Program-made: the position numbers and the translations under genes
Part shown: positions 9,304 through 17,160 of the stretch, in pieces
Layout of the letters: each line of letters opens with the position of its first letter
Position numbering within the stretch: the stretch's first letter is position 1
Assembly: GCF_002237655.1 (NCBI RefSeq)
Contig: NZ_NOKT01000017.1
Location: 1-64,000, forward strand
Origin: Streptomyces sp. XY006
Lineage (GTDB): Bacteria > Actinomycetota > Actinomycetes > Streptomycetales > Streptomycetaceae
Length of the DNA: 64,000 bases
Reading direction: 5' to 3'
The notes under the pieces: model-generated
Told to the model about the DNA's origin: nothing
The model's input: the letters and a program-made list of their open reading frames with translations, nothing else
Databases searched by the model: none

Positions 9304-10122
9304 TCACCGGGGAAGGGGCCGTGGCCGGCGCTCTTGGGAGGTACGCCGGTCGGCGGCGTCGAGCATCCGCGTCACCCACTGCTCCACGGGCAGACCGTGT
9401 GCGGCCGCCACCTGCGAGTAGTGGTCCAGTTGTCCGGCGGACAGTTCGATGGTGAGGGTGGCGACCTTTCCGCGCGGTCCGGTGGTGGCACCCGGGGCGC
9501 CGGTCCGGGACGCCGTGCGGCGCGTGTCGTCGCCATCGGCCTGGTCCCCCGCCAACGGGGCACCGCCGGCCGACGGGACGGCGCGCGGGACGGATGCGGC
9601 CGGGAGAACGCCTCCCGGGGCAGATCCGGCCGCCGCGTGCCGCTCGGCCGGTCCGGCGCGCAGCGCCCTGCGCAGCTCGTTGCGCGACCACTTGAGCCGG
9701 TCGGCCTCGTGCAGCCAGTGGTCCTGCTCGTCCGGGGGCAGGCTGGTGACCTCCGCGTGGTGGGCGAAGCTGAGACTGTCCCACCTGCGGTGGTGCTCGA
9801 ACCGGCGGGCCACCCACGCGTAGTTGCGCAGCGTCTGGTAGTCGAGGCCGGTCCGCTCGACGGCCTCCCGGTAGCGCCGCGCCCCGTAGGTGGTCTCCCC
9901 GTAGATCAACCAGTCGCCGAGCCACCACGCCGAGGAGTTCGTGAGCTCGCGCAGGCCGCTCCCGATCCGCTCCCAGGACCGCTCCGGCAGGCCCTGCGGG
10001 AAGGTCATCCCCGACGAGCCCACCGTGGCCTGTCCCCCGACGAAGGACAGCACCGCCTCACGCGGCGTGCCTCCTCCGCCGGCTCCCGCCCCGGTCGTCG
10101 TGCAGCGGCTCACCGTCGTCAC
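9304..10122 (-). CDS. LmbU-family transcriptional regulator
   Basis: Probable cluster-situated activator, 272 residues. The central block with NSSAWWLGDWLIYGE, LDYQTLRNYAWVARRF, LSFAHHAEV and WSRNELRRALRAG matches the DNA-binding core of the LmbU/NovE family found in lincomycin and aminocoumarin clusters. A proline/alanine-rich linker follows, then a C-terminal stretch (KVATLTIELSAGQLDHYSQV). I chose the GTG start because GGGAG lies eight bases upstream; an ATG 30 bases further up is possible. I saw no TTA codon in it, so it does not look bldA-dependent. It lies between mbtH and the adenylation gene. Confidence 0.88.
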   Translation of the reverse strand: MTTVSRCTTTGAGAGGGGTPREAVLSFVGGQATVGSSGMTFPQGLPERSWERIGSGLRELTNSSAWWLGDWLIYGETTYGARRYREAVERTGLDYQTLRNYAWVARRFEHHRRWDSLSFAHHAEVTSLPPDEQDHWLHEADRLKWSRNELRRALRAGPAERHAAAGSAPGGVLPAASVPRAVPSAGGAPLAGDQADGDDTRRTASRTGAPGATTGPRGKVATLTIELSAGQLDHYSQVAAAHGLPVEQWVTRMLDAADRRTSQERRPRPLPR

Positions 10123-10173
10123 AGGTTGCCCTCCCCACCGTCGTCTCCCCACCGCGGTCCGTACGGCCGGAGT

Positions 10174-10389
10174 TCAGCCCTCCGCCATCGCCTCGCGCAG
10201 GCTCCTCGGGCGCAGGTCCGTCCAGTTCCGCTCGACGTACTCCAGGCACTCGGCCCGGGACGCCTCACCGAAAACCACCCGCCAGCCCGCAGGCGTGTCG
10301 ACGAACACCGGCCACAGGGAGTGCTGGTCCTCGTCGTTGACCAGCACATGGAAGCGACCGTCTTCGTCATCGAAAGGGTTCGTGCTCAT
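10174..10389 (-). CDS. MbtH-like protein
   Basis: A 71-residue chaperone-like partner of NRPS adenylation domains. The signature is clear: NPFDDEDGRFHVLVNDEDQH at the N-terminus, SLWPVFVDTPAGW in the middle and CLEYVERNWTDLRP near the end, with the conserved tryptophans. It is the first gene of the minus-strand NRPS operon and is expected to bind the free adenylation enzyme, the NRPS adenylation domains, or both. Confidence 0.97.
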   Translation of the reverse strand: MSTNPFDDEDGRFHVLVNDEDQHSLWPVFVDTPAGWRVVFGEASRAECLEYVERNWTDLRPRSLREAMAEG

Positions 10390-10941
10390 GCCACCGTCCT
10401 CGAACGTCGCGGGAGACTCGGCAGGAATAAGCGCCAGGCCGAGTTCGGGAAAGGGTCAGGGGCGGGTTCACCGATCGGCGTCGTCCCGTCGACGGGACAT
10501 CCCGGCATCCGCAGCGCCCCTGGAATGCCAACGCCAACTTAGGTCTCGGCCGCCGACCTCACAAGGCGGAAGAACACCGGCCCCCCTGCCGCCTGCCGCA
10601 ATCTGTATCCGCCGGGATTCTTGTGCCACCATGACCGATCAGCGGCCCGGGGCGGGCACACCCGTATTCGGGCCGGCCCATTTCCCACCTCGGGCCGGGA
10701 CCGTCCTGCAAAAGGTCGGTCGAAGGTTTCTCTTCTTCACCGTTCCGCACCGGACGACTACCAGGGTGGATACGCACCGACGCATGCCCCACCTGCGCGC
10801 GAGCACCGGTTTCTCCTTTTCACCGGTATTCCGCGTCCGGCCCGCGCCATGCGGTTTCCCTTTCCGCGGGAAGCCTTTCGGTGTGTTCCGCACGCATGAC
10901 GGCAGAAAGCCCCTCGACGGACCTACGACTGGTGATCGGAC
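10390..10941. promoter_or_regulatory. Divergent regulatory region of the NRPS cluster
   Basis: A 552-base gap between mbtH (minus) and the E1-alpha gene (plus). I see no convincing gene in it. It is richer in A/T runs than its flanks. Two 18-base direct repeats of GGTTTCTCYTYTTCACCG lie at 10725-10742 and 10808-10825, each soon followed by TTCCGC, and a weaker relative (GCGGTTTCCCTTTCCGCGG) is at 10851-10869. These could be activator sites shared by both operons; the LmbU-type protein is the nearest candidate binder. Confidence 0.5.
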
Positions 10942-11847
10942 TTGACGTCAGAATCCGAGTACACGACAGACCCAGACGACGACATGCGGCGGTCGCTGTT
11001 GCGCCACATGCTGGTGGCGAGGGGCATCGACGAGGAGGCCCGGCAGCTGCAGAAGCAGGGAGCGCTGGACCTCTGGTTGTCCTGCCAGGGGCAGGAGGCC
11101 GCTCAGGTGGGCTCCGCGCTCGCCGTCGGCCCGGACCCGACCGTCTTCCCCAGCTACCGCGAACACGCCGTCGCCCTCCTGCGCGGCGTGACGCCCGCCG
11201 AACTGGTCGCGCAGTGGGGCGGCCGGACCTTCTGCGGCTGGGACCCGCTCGGTCTCCGCTTCTTCCCCTACACCCTGGTGCTGGCCGCGCAGACGCTGCA
11301 CGGCGTCGGCTACTCGATCGGGCGACGGCTGCAGGGCCGCGAGGACTTCGTCGTCGTGTACATCGGGGACGGCGCCACCAGCGAGGGCGACATGTCGGAG
11401 GCGATGAACCTCGCCGCCGTCGAGTCGGCTTCCGTGCTGTTCGTCTGCCAGAACAACGGCTGGGCCATCTCGAAGCCGGCCCGGGAGCAGATGCGCACCT
11501 CGCTGGCCGAGCGTGCCCGGGGCTTCGGGATCGAGGCCGAGCGGATCCCGGGCGGGGATCCGGAGACCGTCTTCTCCGCCTGCTCGCGGGCCGCCGCCCA
11601 CATCCGCGCGGAACGCTCACCCCGGCTCGTCGAGATCGAGGTGGCACGCATGCACGGCCACTCGACCTCCGACGCCCAGGAGATCTACCGCACCGGCGAG
11701 GACATCGCACAGGCCCGAGCGGCGGACCCGGTGACCGCCTATGCGGCCCGGCTGCGGGCCTCGGGCCTGGTGGACGCCGCGTGGTTCGACGGCGTCGAGG
11801 CGGAAGTCCGGGTGCTGCGCGAGCAGTTGATGAAGGAGTACACGTGA
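10942..11847 (+). CDS. 2-oxoacid dehydrogenase E1 alpha subunit
   Basis: Thiamine-diphosphate-dependent decarboxylase subunit of the pyruvate/branched-chain 2-oxoacid dehydrogenase type, 301 residues. The ThDP/Mg motif runs from GDGATSEGD (142-150) to CQNN (169-172). GQEAAQVGSAL and FPSYREH are typical E1-alpha blocks. The TTG start has only a weak ribosome site; an ATG at 10984 would remove 14 acidic residues and is equally possible. The E1-beta start overlaps its stop by one base. In this context I infer that it decarboxylates a 2-oxo acid and hands the acyl group to the small lipoyl protein downstream. Confidence 0.92.
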   Translation: MTSESEYTTDPDDDMRRSLLRHMLVARGIDEEARQLQKQGALDLWLSCQGQEAAQVGSALAVGPDPTVFPSYREHAVALLRGVTPAELVAQWGGRTFCGWDPLGLRFFPYTLVLAAQTLHGVGYSIGRRLQGREDFVVVYIGDGATSEGDMSEAMNLAAVESASVLFVCQNNGWAISKPAREQMRTSLAERARGFGIEAERIPGGDPETVFSACSRAAAHIRAERSPRLVEIEVARMHGHSTSDAQEIYRTGEDIAQARAADPVTAYAARLRASGLVDAAWFDGVEAEVRVLREQLMKEYT

Positions 11848-12824
11848 TGAGCACCGCGTCCGTGCCCCTGGCGGAGTCGATCAACACGACCCTCGCCGAC
11901 CTGCTCGACCAGGATCCCGCACTGCTGCTGCTCGGCGAGGACATCGGCCGGCTCGGGGGCGTCTTCCGGGTGACCCGGGGCCTGCGGGACCGCTTCGGAG
12001 CGGACCGGGTGCGCGACTCGCTCCTCGCCGAGTCCACGATCGTCGGCCAGGCGGTCGGCCTCGCGATGAGCGGGCTGGTCCCGGTCTGTGAGATCCAGTT
12101 CGACGGGTTCACCTATCCGGCGGTGAACCAGCTGGTGACCCAGGCGGCCCGGATCGGCGATCGGTGGAACGGCCAGGTCAGCCCGAACCTGGTGGTGCGC
12201 ATCCCGAGCGGCGGCGGCGTCCGGGGCGTCGAGCACCACAGCGAGTCCAACGAGGCGCTGTTCGCCCGCGTTCCGGGGCTGTCCGTGGCGTGCCCGTCCA
12301 CGGGCGAGGACGCCGACCAGATCCTGCGGTACGCGGTACGGCTCGGTTCCCCCGTGGTGATGTACGAACCGATCCGCCTGTACTGGCGGCGGAACACACC
12401 CGTCCGGGATGCCCGGCCCGCGAAGTCGCCGACCGCGGCCCGGGTGGTGCGGCGCGGCACGGACCTGACGATCGTCACCTATGGCGCGGTCACCCATGAG
12501 GTGCTGCAGGCGGCGCACGCCCTCGCCCCCGCTGTGGACGTCGAGGTGGTGGACCTGCGCTGGGTGGCCCCGCTCGACATGGACACGGTGATGGAGTCCG
12601 TCGCCGGCACCGGGCGGCTGCTGATCGTGCACGAGGGGACCAAGGACGTCGGCATCGGCTCCGAGATCGCCGCGTTCGTGGCCGAGCACGGATTCGGTGT
12701 TCTGCGCGCCCCGGTCCGCCGGCTGGCTCCCGCCCGCCGGGCCTATCCCCCGGCGGATTTCGAGAAGGACTACCTGATCGGTGTGCAGCAGATCACGGAC
12801 GAGGTGCAGGTGATGACGGAGTGA
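11847..12824 (+). CDS. 2-oxoacid dehydrogenase E1 beta subunit
   Basis: Partner of the preceding E1-alpha in an alpha2beta2 decarboxylase, 325 residues. Family blocks include GEDIGRLGGVFRVT, LAESTIVGQAVGLAM, CEIQFDGF, VVRIPSGGG and EHHSESNEALF. It begins at the ATG inside the TGATG overlap with E1-alpha. Both subunits look complete. The substrate (pyruvate or a branched-chain oxo acid) cannot be read from the sequence. Confidence 0.92.
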   Translation: MSTASVPLAESINTTLADLLDQDPALLLLGEDIGRLGGVFRVTRGLRDRFGADRVRDSLLAESTIVGQAVGLAMSGLVPVCEIQFDGFTYPAVNQLVTQAARIGDRWNGQVSPNLVVRIPSGGGVRGVEHHSESNEALFARVPGLSVACPSTGEDADQILRYAVRLGSPVVMYEPIRLYWRRNTPVRDARPAKSPTAARVVRRGTDLTIVTYGAVTHEVLQAAHALAPAVDVEVVDLRWVAPLDMDTVMESVAGTGRLLIVHEGTKDVGIGSEIAAFVAEHGFGVLRAPVRRLAPARRAYPPADFEKDYLIGVQQITDEVQVMTE

Positions 12825-13084
12825 CCGACTCCCCGGTGGACATGTACGTTCCCAGCTTCGGCCACGGCCTCGGCGAGGCCCTGCTCATCGAGTGGGTCGC
12901 CGCCGTCGGCGACCTGGTCGAGCGGGGGGACGTCATCGCGGTCGTGGAGACCGACAAGGCCAGCACGGAGATCGTGGCGGAGGTCCCGGGACGGGTCACG
13001 GCCCATTCCGCGACGGTCGGCACGGTCCTGAAGTCCGGTGAGCCCCTGTACCGGCTGGCGGCCGGGCAGCCCGGCCCCGCATGA
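12821..13084 (+). CDS. Free-standing lipoyl domain protein
   Basis: An 87-residue protein consisting only of a biotinyl/lipoyl domain. The lipoylated lysine is Lys46 in VVETDKASTE, and the surrounding VPSFGHGLGEALLIEW and IVAEVPGRV match the hammerhead fold of E2 lipoyl domains. The GTG start overlaps the E1-beta stop by four bases (GTGA). The E1-binding linker and the catalytic acyltransferase domain of a normal E2 are absent, and no other gene in the window supplies them. Confidence 0.93.
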   Translation: MTDSPVDMYVPSFGHGLGEALLIEWVAAVGDLVERGDVIAVVETDKASTEIVAEVPGRVTAHSATVGTVLKSGEPLYRLAAGQPGPA

Positions 13085-13134
13085 GATGCCCGACACCCCG
13101 GCCCTGTGAGCCATTTCCCGAACGGAGAACGAGC

Positions 13135-13383
13135 ATGAGTGACATCGAGAGCCGTATCACGGACACGATGCTGGCCAAGCTGCGCGAGCGCGACCCGGCC
13201 CTGGGGCCCGAGGACCTCACCCGGCCGGTCGCCGACCTCGACCTCGACTCCCTCGACCTGGTCGAGCTGCACCAGCAGCTGGAGCGTGAACTCCAGGTCA
13301 AGGGCGACCTGCAGGAGACCGCGGCCTTCGCCTTCCTGGACGACTTCAGCAGCTATTTCGTGAAGCTGGCGAACGGGCAGTGA
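13135..13383 (+). CDS. Acyl carrier protein
   Basis: An 82-residue carrier with the phosphopantetheine serine at Ser39 (DLDLDSLDLVEL). The ATG was chosen because GGAG lies upstream; an in-frame start 54 bases earlier would add a Pro/Arg-rich tail with no ribosome site. Its stop overlaps the GTG of the KAS III-like gene. It is expected to hold the acyl group delivered by the E1/lipoyl proteins. Confidence 0.92.
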   Translation: MSDIESRITDTMLAKLRERDPALGPEDLTRPVADLDLDSLDLVELHQQLERELQVKGDLQETAAFAFLDDFSSYFVKLANGQ

Positions 13384-14318
13384 GCGCCGGCATCGTCGAT
13401 GTCGCCACGGCCAAACCCGGGCGGACGGTCACCAACGACGACTTCGCGTCGATCGGCCTCACCGACGAGTGGATCCGGCGCCGCAGCGGTATCGCGTCCC
13501 GCTCGTGGCTGCCGGACGGCATGCCGCTGACGGACGTCGCCGCGGAGGCGTGTGCGCCGATCGTGACACGGTTGCCGGACCCGTCCTCGATCGGCGCTCT
13601 GGTCGTCGTCAGCACATCGGTGCGCCAACGCGTCCCGGGCATCGCGCAGCAGGTGGCGCGACAGGCCGGCCTGGACTCCGCGGTGCTGGCCTTCGACATG
13701 AACGCCGCCTGCTGCGGCTTCGTCTACGGACTGGTCGCCGGGCTCTCGCTGTGCGAGTCGGGACAGGCGCGCTCGGTTCTGGTGTGTTCGGTGGAGGCCA
13801 TGTCCCGGCTGGTGGACCGCACGGACCGGCAGACGGCGTGCATCTTCGCCGACGGCGCCGCGGCCGTCCTGCTGGAGGACCGCGCGCCGTTCGCGCCCTT
13901 CCGGCAGGTCGCCGGCTGCGACGGCTCGCAGGAAGCGCTCATGCGGGAGACCGGTGAGGGCGGTATCCACCTGGACGGCATGCAGGTGTACGACCGGGCC
14001 GTGCGCCGCATGTCGGAGTCCGCGCAGTACCTCTTCGATCACGGCCCCGCGCCGACCGTCCTGGTCGGCCATCAGGCCAACGGCCGCATCCTGGAGCAGG
14101 TCCGCGGCTTCACCACCCATCTCGGCGTGCCCTTCGTGAACCGGATCGAGCATTCCGGCAACACGTCGTCCGCCTCCATCCCCCTGGCCTTCGCCGAGGA
14201 GCTGGACTCCGGCTCCCTGCCCGCCTCGGGGCGGCTCGGAGCCGTCGCGTACGGCGCCGGCGAGGCGTGGGGCGGGGTCGCGGTGGACTACCGGGTGCCG
14301 GGCACCGCGGCCCGCTGA
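13380..14318 (+). CDS. KAS III-like (3-oxoacyl-ACP synthase III family) enzyme
   Basis: Thiolase-fold enzyme of 312 residues. The FabH triad is present: Cys111 in NAACCGF, His231 in GHQANGR and Asn261 in EHSGNTSS. The C-terminal GAVAYGAGEAWGG is also FabH-like. Two roles fit: condensing the E1-derived acyl group with a malonyl-ACP, or transferring acyl from lipoyl to ACP, since some KAS III relatives act as acyltransferases. The neighbouring lipoyl domain without an E2 catalytic part makes the transferase role attractive. Translation is coupled to the ACP gene by a GTGA overlap. Confidence 0.9.
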   Translation: MSAGIVDVATAKPGRTVTNDDFASIGLTDEWIRRRSGIASRSWLPDGMPLTDVAAEACAPIVTRLPDPSSIGALVVVSTSVRQRVPGIAQQVARQAGLDSAVLAFDMNAACCGFVYGLVAGLSLCESGQARSVLVCSVEAMSRLVDRTDRQTACIFADGAAAVLLEDRAPFAPFRQVAGCDGSQEALMRETGEGGIHLDGMQVYDRAVRRMSESAQYLFDHGPAPTVLVGHQANGRILEQVRGFTTHLGVPFVNRIEHSGNTSSASIPLAFAEELDSGSLPASGRLGAVAYGAGEAWGGVAVDYRVPGTAAR

Positions 14319-14399
14319 CCGCGCCCGTCCCGGACCCGCACTCGAACTCTGGAGGTTGTCATCTACTCGCCCGATGCCTGGGTCCTGCGCTCCGGCGCG

Positions 14400-15530
14400 A
14401 TGACCGGCCCTCACGACGGCAGTCCCGGCAGCGCGCTCCGGCGCGACGTGTTCACCTTCGGCCCGCTGGAGGAGGGCGAGGCCCTGGTGGAGCCGATCCT
14501 CGGCTCCTGGGAGGCCAACGTCGACCACGCGCTGGCCCGTTCACCGATCGACGTGTGCAGCAGCCGCGGCGAGGACGTGGTGGTCGTCGGCAACATGGGA
14601 GTGGTACGCGTGCTTCAGGTGAACGCGGGCGGCCGGGACACCCGGGTCCGCGAGGGAGACCTGTGCATGCTGATGCCGTTCGGGAAGCTCGACCGCTTCG
14701 GCTACGCCGAACTCGCCTACGCCTACGACGCCCCGCACACCATCGGCCTGCTGGCCAAGCAGTCGAAGATGGACGTGCGGGTGCTGCTGCCCATCCCCGA
14801 CGGCACCCCGTACTCGCTGGCCCAGTGGGCCACGTACGGGCGCTACTACACGGCCTGGGACAACTGGCACAAGGCCTATGGCTGCTGGCGCACCCAGGTC
14901 ACCGACGACCCGGCGAACCACCTGGTGTTCGGCTGGGGCGGCGGAGTGGCCTTCGCCGAACTGCTGCTGGCCAAGCGTGCCGGATTCCGGGTGGCGATGA
15001 CGGCGGGCTCCGACGAGCGGGTCGCCTTCCTGCGCGAGAACGGGATCACCCCGGTGGACCGCCGTCTGTTCCCCGACCTCTCGCTGCCCACCCGGGAGCA
15101 GCGCACGGACCGCGAACGCCACCAGCGGCGCCGGGACTCGGTGCGCAGGTTCGGGGAGCTGATCGACGAGCTGAGCGACGGCCACGGGGTCGCGATCTTC
15201 GTGGACAACATCGGCCAGCCCCTGTACGACATCACCCTGGCCTCGCTGGCGCGCGCGGGGGTCGTCACCACCTGCGGCTGGAAGGCGGGGATGCGCTTGA
15301 CGCATCTGCGGGGCGCCGAGTCCATCAGCCGCCACATCCTCGTGAACACCCACGTGTGGCAGTTGCAGGAATCTCCCGCCATCCGCGACTTCCAGGAGGC
15401 CGAGGGCTGGATCGCGCCGAAGGGCTCGGAGGTCGTCTACGACTTCGACCGGGTGCCGGAGCTGGCCGACGACTACGCCCAGGGCCGGATCGCCTCGTAC
15501 TTCCCGATGTACCACGTGAACCCGGTCTGA
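14400..15530 (+). CDS. Medium-chain dehydrogenase/reductase superfamily enzyme
   Basis: A 376-residue NAD(P)H-dependent oxidoreductase. VFGWGGGVAFAELLLAKRAG is the nucleotide-binding turn and GVVTTCGWKAGM lies in the C-terminal part. It has no obvious structural-zinc cysteine cluster. The first ATG is reported, but it lacks a ribosome site. A strong GGAGG is at 14351-14355 and the frame stays open upstream, encoding a run containing AWVLRSG that resembles the N-terminus of related enzymes. The only codon at good spacing is ATC (14361), so the true start may be unusual. It probably reduces or oxidises the ACP-bound acyl chain. Confidence 0.8.
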   Translation: MTGPHDGSPGSALRRDVFTFGPLEEGEALVEPILGSWEANVDHALARSPIDVCSSRGEDVVVVGNMGVVRVLQVNAGGRDTRVREGDLCMLMPFGKLDRFGYAELAYAYDAPHTIGLLAKQSKMDVRVLLPIPDGTPYSLAQWATYGRYYTAWDNWHKAYGCWRTQVTDDPANHLVFGWGGGVAFAELLLAKRAGFRVAMTAGSDERVAFLRENGITPVDRRLFPDLSLPTREQRTDRERHQRRRDSVRRFGELIDELSDGHGVAIFVDNIGQPLYDITLASLARAGVVTTCGWKAGMRLTHLRGAESISRHILVNTHVWQLQESPAIRDFQEAEGWIAPKGSEVVYDFDRVPELADDYAQGRIASYFPMYHVNPV

Positions 15531-15553
15531 CGGGCCCGAAGGGAGAAGGTGCC

Positions 15554-16714
15554 ATGACAGCGGAACTGCTCGCCCGGGTGCGGGACTTCGTCGCGACCGA
15601 GCTGACCGGGAAGGACGAGCACTTCGACGCCCTGCCGGAGCAGCCCACCCTCGAGGCGGCCCGGCTGCACGACCTCGGCCTGGCCAACTGGTGGGTGCCC
15701 CCGCAGTACGGAGGGCTGGGCCTGTCCGTGACGGACAGCGTCGACGTGGTGTCGGAACTCGCCTACGGTGACGCCGGGTTCGCCTTCGGTGCCTTTCTGC
15801 CGGTCCTGGGCGGAGTGATGCTCCAGCACTTCGGCGGCGAGGAACTGGCCCGCCCGGCCCTGGAGTCCCTGGTGACCGAGGGCGGCCGGATCGCCGTGCT
15901 CGGCAGTGAGGAGGAGGCCGGCAGCGAGCTGGTCAGGATCACCACCACCTTCCGCGTGGAAGGTGACCGGCTGGTGCTCAGCGGCGACAAGTACTTCTCG
16001 ACCAACACCGACGCGGCCGGGCTGCTACTGGTCCTCGCCCGGTCCGCCGACGACGCCGCGGACTTCGCGATCGTCGCGGTACCGCGCGACACGCCCGGGG
16101 TCGAGATCGTCAAGCGCTGGGACCTGCTCGGCGTCCGGGGTGCCGGAACCTACCGGGTCCGTCTGGACGATTGCGCCGTTCCCGCCACGCACCGCCTCCA
16201 CGGCAGCGGGCTGCGCATCCTCGAGGCGAGCCTGAACGCGAGCCGCATCCTGATCGCCGCCTGCGCGGTGGGCATCGCCAGGCGCGTGCGGGACCTGGCA
16301 ATGGACTACGCGGCCGGTAAGACGCTCCGGGGCGCCCCGCTCACCGAGAACGCCGTGTTCGCCGGGAAGCTCGGGCAGATGGAGACGCTCATCGACGTGA
16401 TGCGCAACCAGTGCCGGGCGGCCGCGGCGGAGTTCGACGACCGTCTCGAAGCGGCCGCGAGCGGAGGAGCCGGCCTGCACCGGGTGGGCACGCTGCGTTC
16501 CGCGCTGGCCGCCAAGCTCTTCTGCGGCCAGGCGGGCTGGGAGGTGGTGTCGACCGGCTCGGAGCTGTTCGGCGGTCTCGGCTACACGCAGGACCATCCG
16601 GTGGGCAAGCTCGTCCGCGACATGCGGTACGTGGCCATCGTCGAGGGCGGCGAGGACATCATGCGAGACCTCGTCTACGCCCGCTATGTGGTTCCTGCCC
16701 GCAAGCGGCGGTGA
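15554..16714 (+). CDS. Acyl-CoA dehydrogenase-like flavoprotein
   Basis: A 386-residue protein of the acyl-CoA dehydrogenase fold. Visible blocks are WWVPPQYGGLGLS, GSEEEAGSEL, FSTNTDAAG, FGGLGYTQDHPVGKLVRDM and the C-terminal VEGGEDIMRD, whose Glu matches the usual catalytic base. It follows the dehydrogenase by 23 bases and ends the acyl operon. The likely reaction is alpha,beta-desaturation of the carrier-bound acyl group. Oxidation of an aminoacyl carrier substrate, as by prolyl-carrier oxidases, is an alternative. Confidence 0.88.
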   Translation: MTAELLARVRDFVATELTGKDEHFDALPEQPTLEAARLHDLGLANWWVPPQYGGLGLSVTDSVDVVSELAYGDAGFAFGAFLPVLGGVMLQHFGGEELARPALESLVTEGGRIAVLGSEEEAGSELVRITTTFRVEGDRLVLSGDKYFSTNTDAAGLLLVLARSADDAADFAIVAVPRDTPGVEIVKRWDLLGVRGAGTYRVRLDDCAVPATHRLHGSGLRILEASLNASRILIAACAVGIARRVRDLAMDYAAGKTLRGAPLTENAVFAGKLGQMETLIDVMRNQCRAAAAEFDDRLEAAASGGAGLHRVGTLRSALAAKLFCGQAGWEVVSTGSELFGGLGYTQDHPVGKLVRDMRYVAIVEGGEDIMRDLVYARYVVPARKRR

Positions 16715-16753
16715 GCGGCGGGCCCGGACGGCATCCGTCGCCTTGAGCACCCC

Positions 16754-16793
16754 GGACCGGTGCGATCGCGCTGACCCGCGATCGCACCGGTCC
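16754..16793 (+). terminator. Perfect 17-bp hairpin ending the acyl-ACP operon
   Basis: Arms GGACCGGTGCGATCGCG (16754-16770) and its exact reverse complement (16777-16793) flank a six-base loop, 40 bases after the acyl-CoA dehydrogenase stop. There is no T-tract, as is usual in Streptomyces. Confidence 0.8.
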
Positions 16794-16970
16794 GTCGCCT
16801 CTTCGGCCCCCGTCCCCGGCCGGCCCGGGTCGCCGCCTGCCGGCCGCCGTGCCGACCGTGCCGGGCACCGTCCGCGGCCGGGGCGTCGCTGCTTCCGCCT
16901 GATCACCGCGGTAGGCCACTGGGTCCGGTCGATGCGCGGTGCGGCCCTGACATCACGGGGCGGCATGGAT

Positions 16971-17151
16971 GGCACCATGCGGCACCATCCGGCGCCATCC
17001 GGCGTGTTCACCCACGCGGGAGCGCCCGTGTCACCCAGCAGCGCCAAGAGGGCTCCGTGCGCCGGTTCTCGCCCCGGAAAGGGCACTCGTCCGGAAACTG
17101 TCACCCACATAGCGCCATACAGGCTTGCGCGCGGCGCCATTGTGGTGCCAT
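16971..17151 (+). promoter_or_regulatory. Phased GGCRCCAT repeats and probable promoter of the RHH operon
   Basis: The 446-base gap before the ribbon-helix-helix gene holds no other gene that I can see. GGCACCAT, GGCACCAT and GGCGCCAT start at 16971, 16981 and 16991, an exact 10-base period. Further copies start at 17111 (AGCGCCAT), 17133 (GGCGCCAT) and 17144 (GGTGCCAT), spaced 22 and 11 bases. The last two overlap a weak promoter, TTGCGC (17125-17130) and CATGCT (17149-17154), just before the ATG at 17161. Same-face repeats suit a ribbon-helix-helix protein, so autoregulation is inferred. Confidence 0.45.
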
Positions 17152-17160
17152 GCTGACGGC

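Noticed and set aside
9304..10122. bldA (TTA codon) control of the LmbU-type regulator
   Set aside because: I read the gene for TTA codons and found none.
15554..16714. Acyl-CoA dehydrogenase as a prolyl-carrier oxidase forming a pyrrole with the free A enzyme and carrier
   Set aside because: It lies in the divergent acyl operon next to an ACP, and the A-enzyme code does not look like the proline codes I know. Kept only as an alternative.
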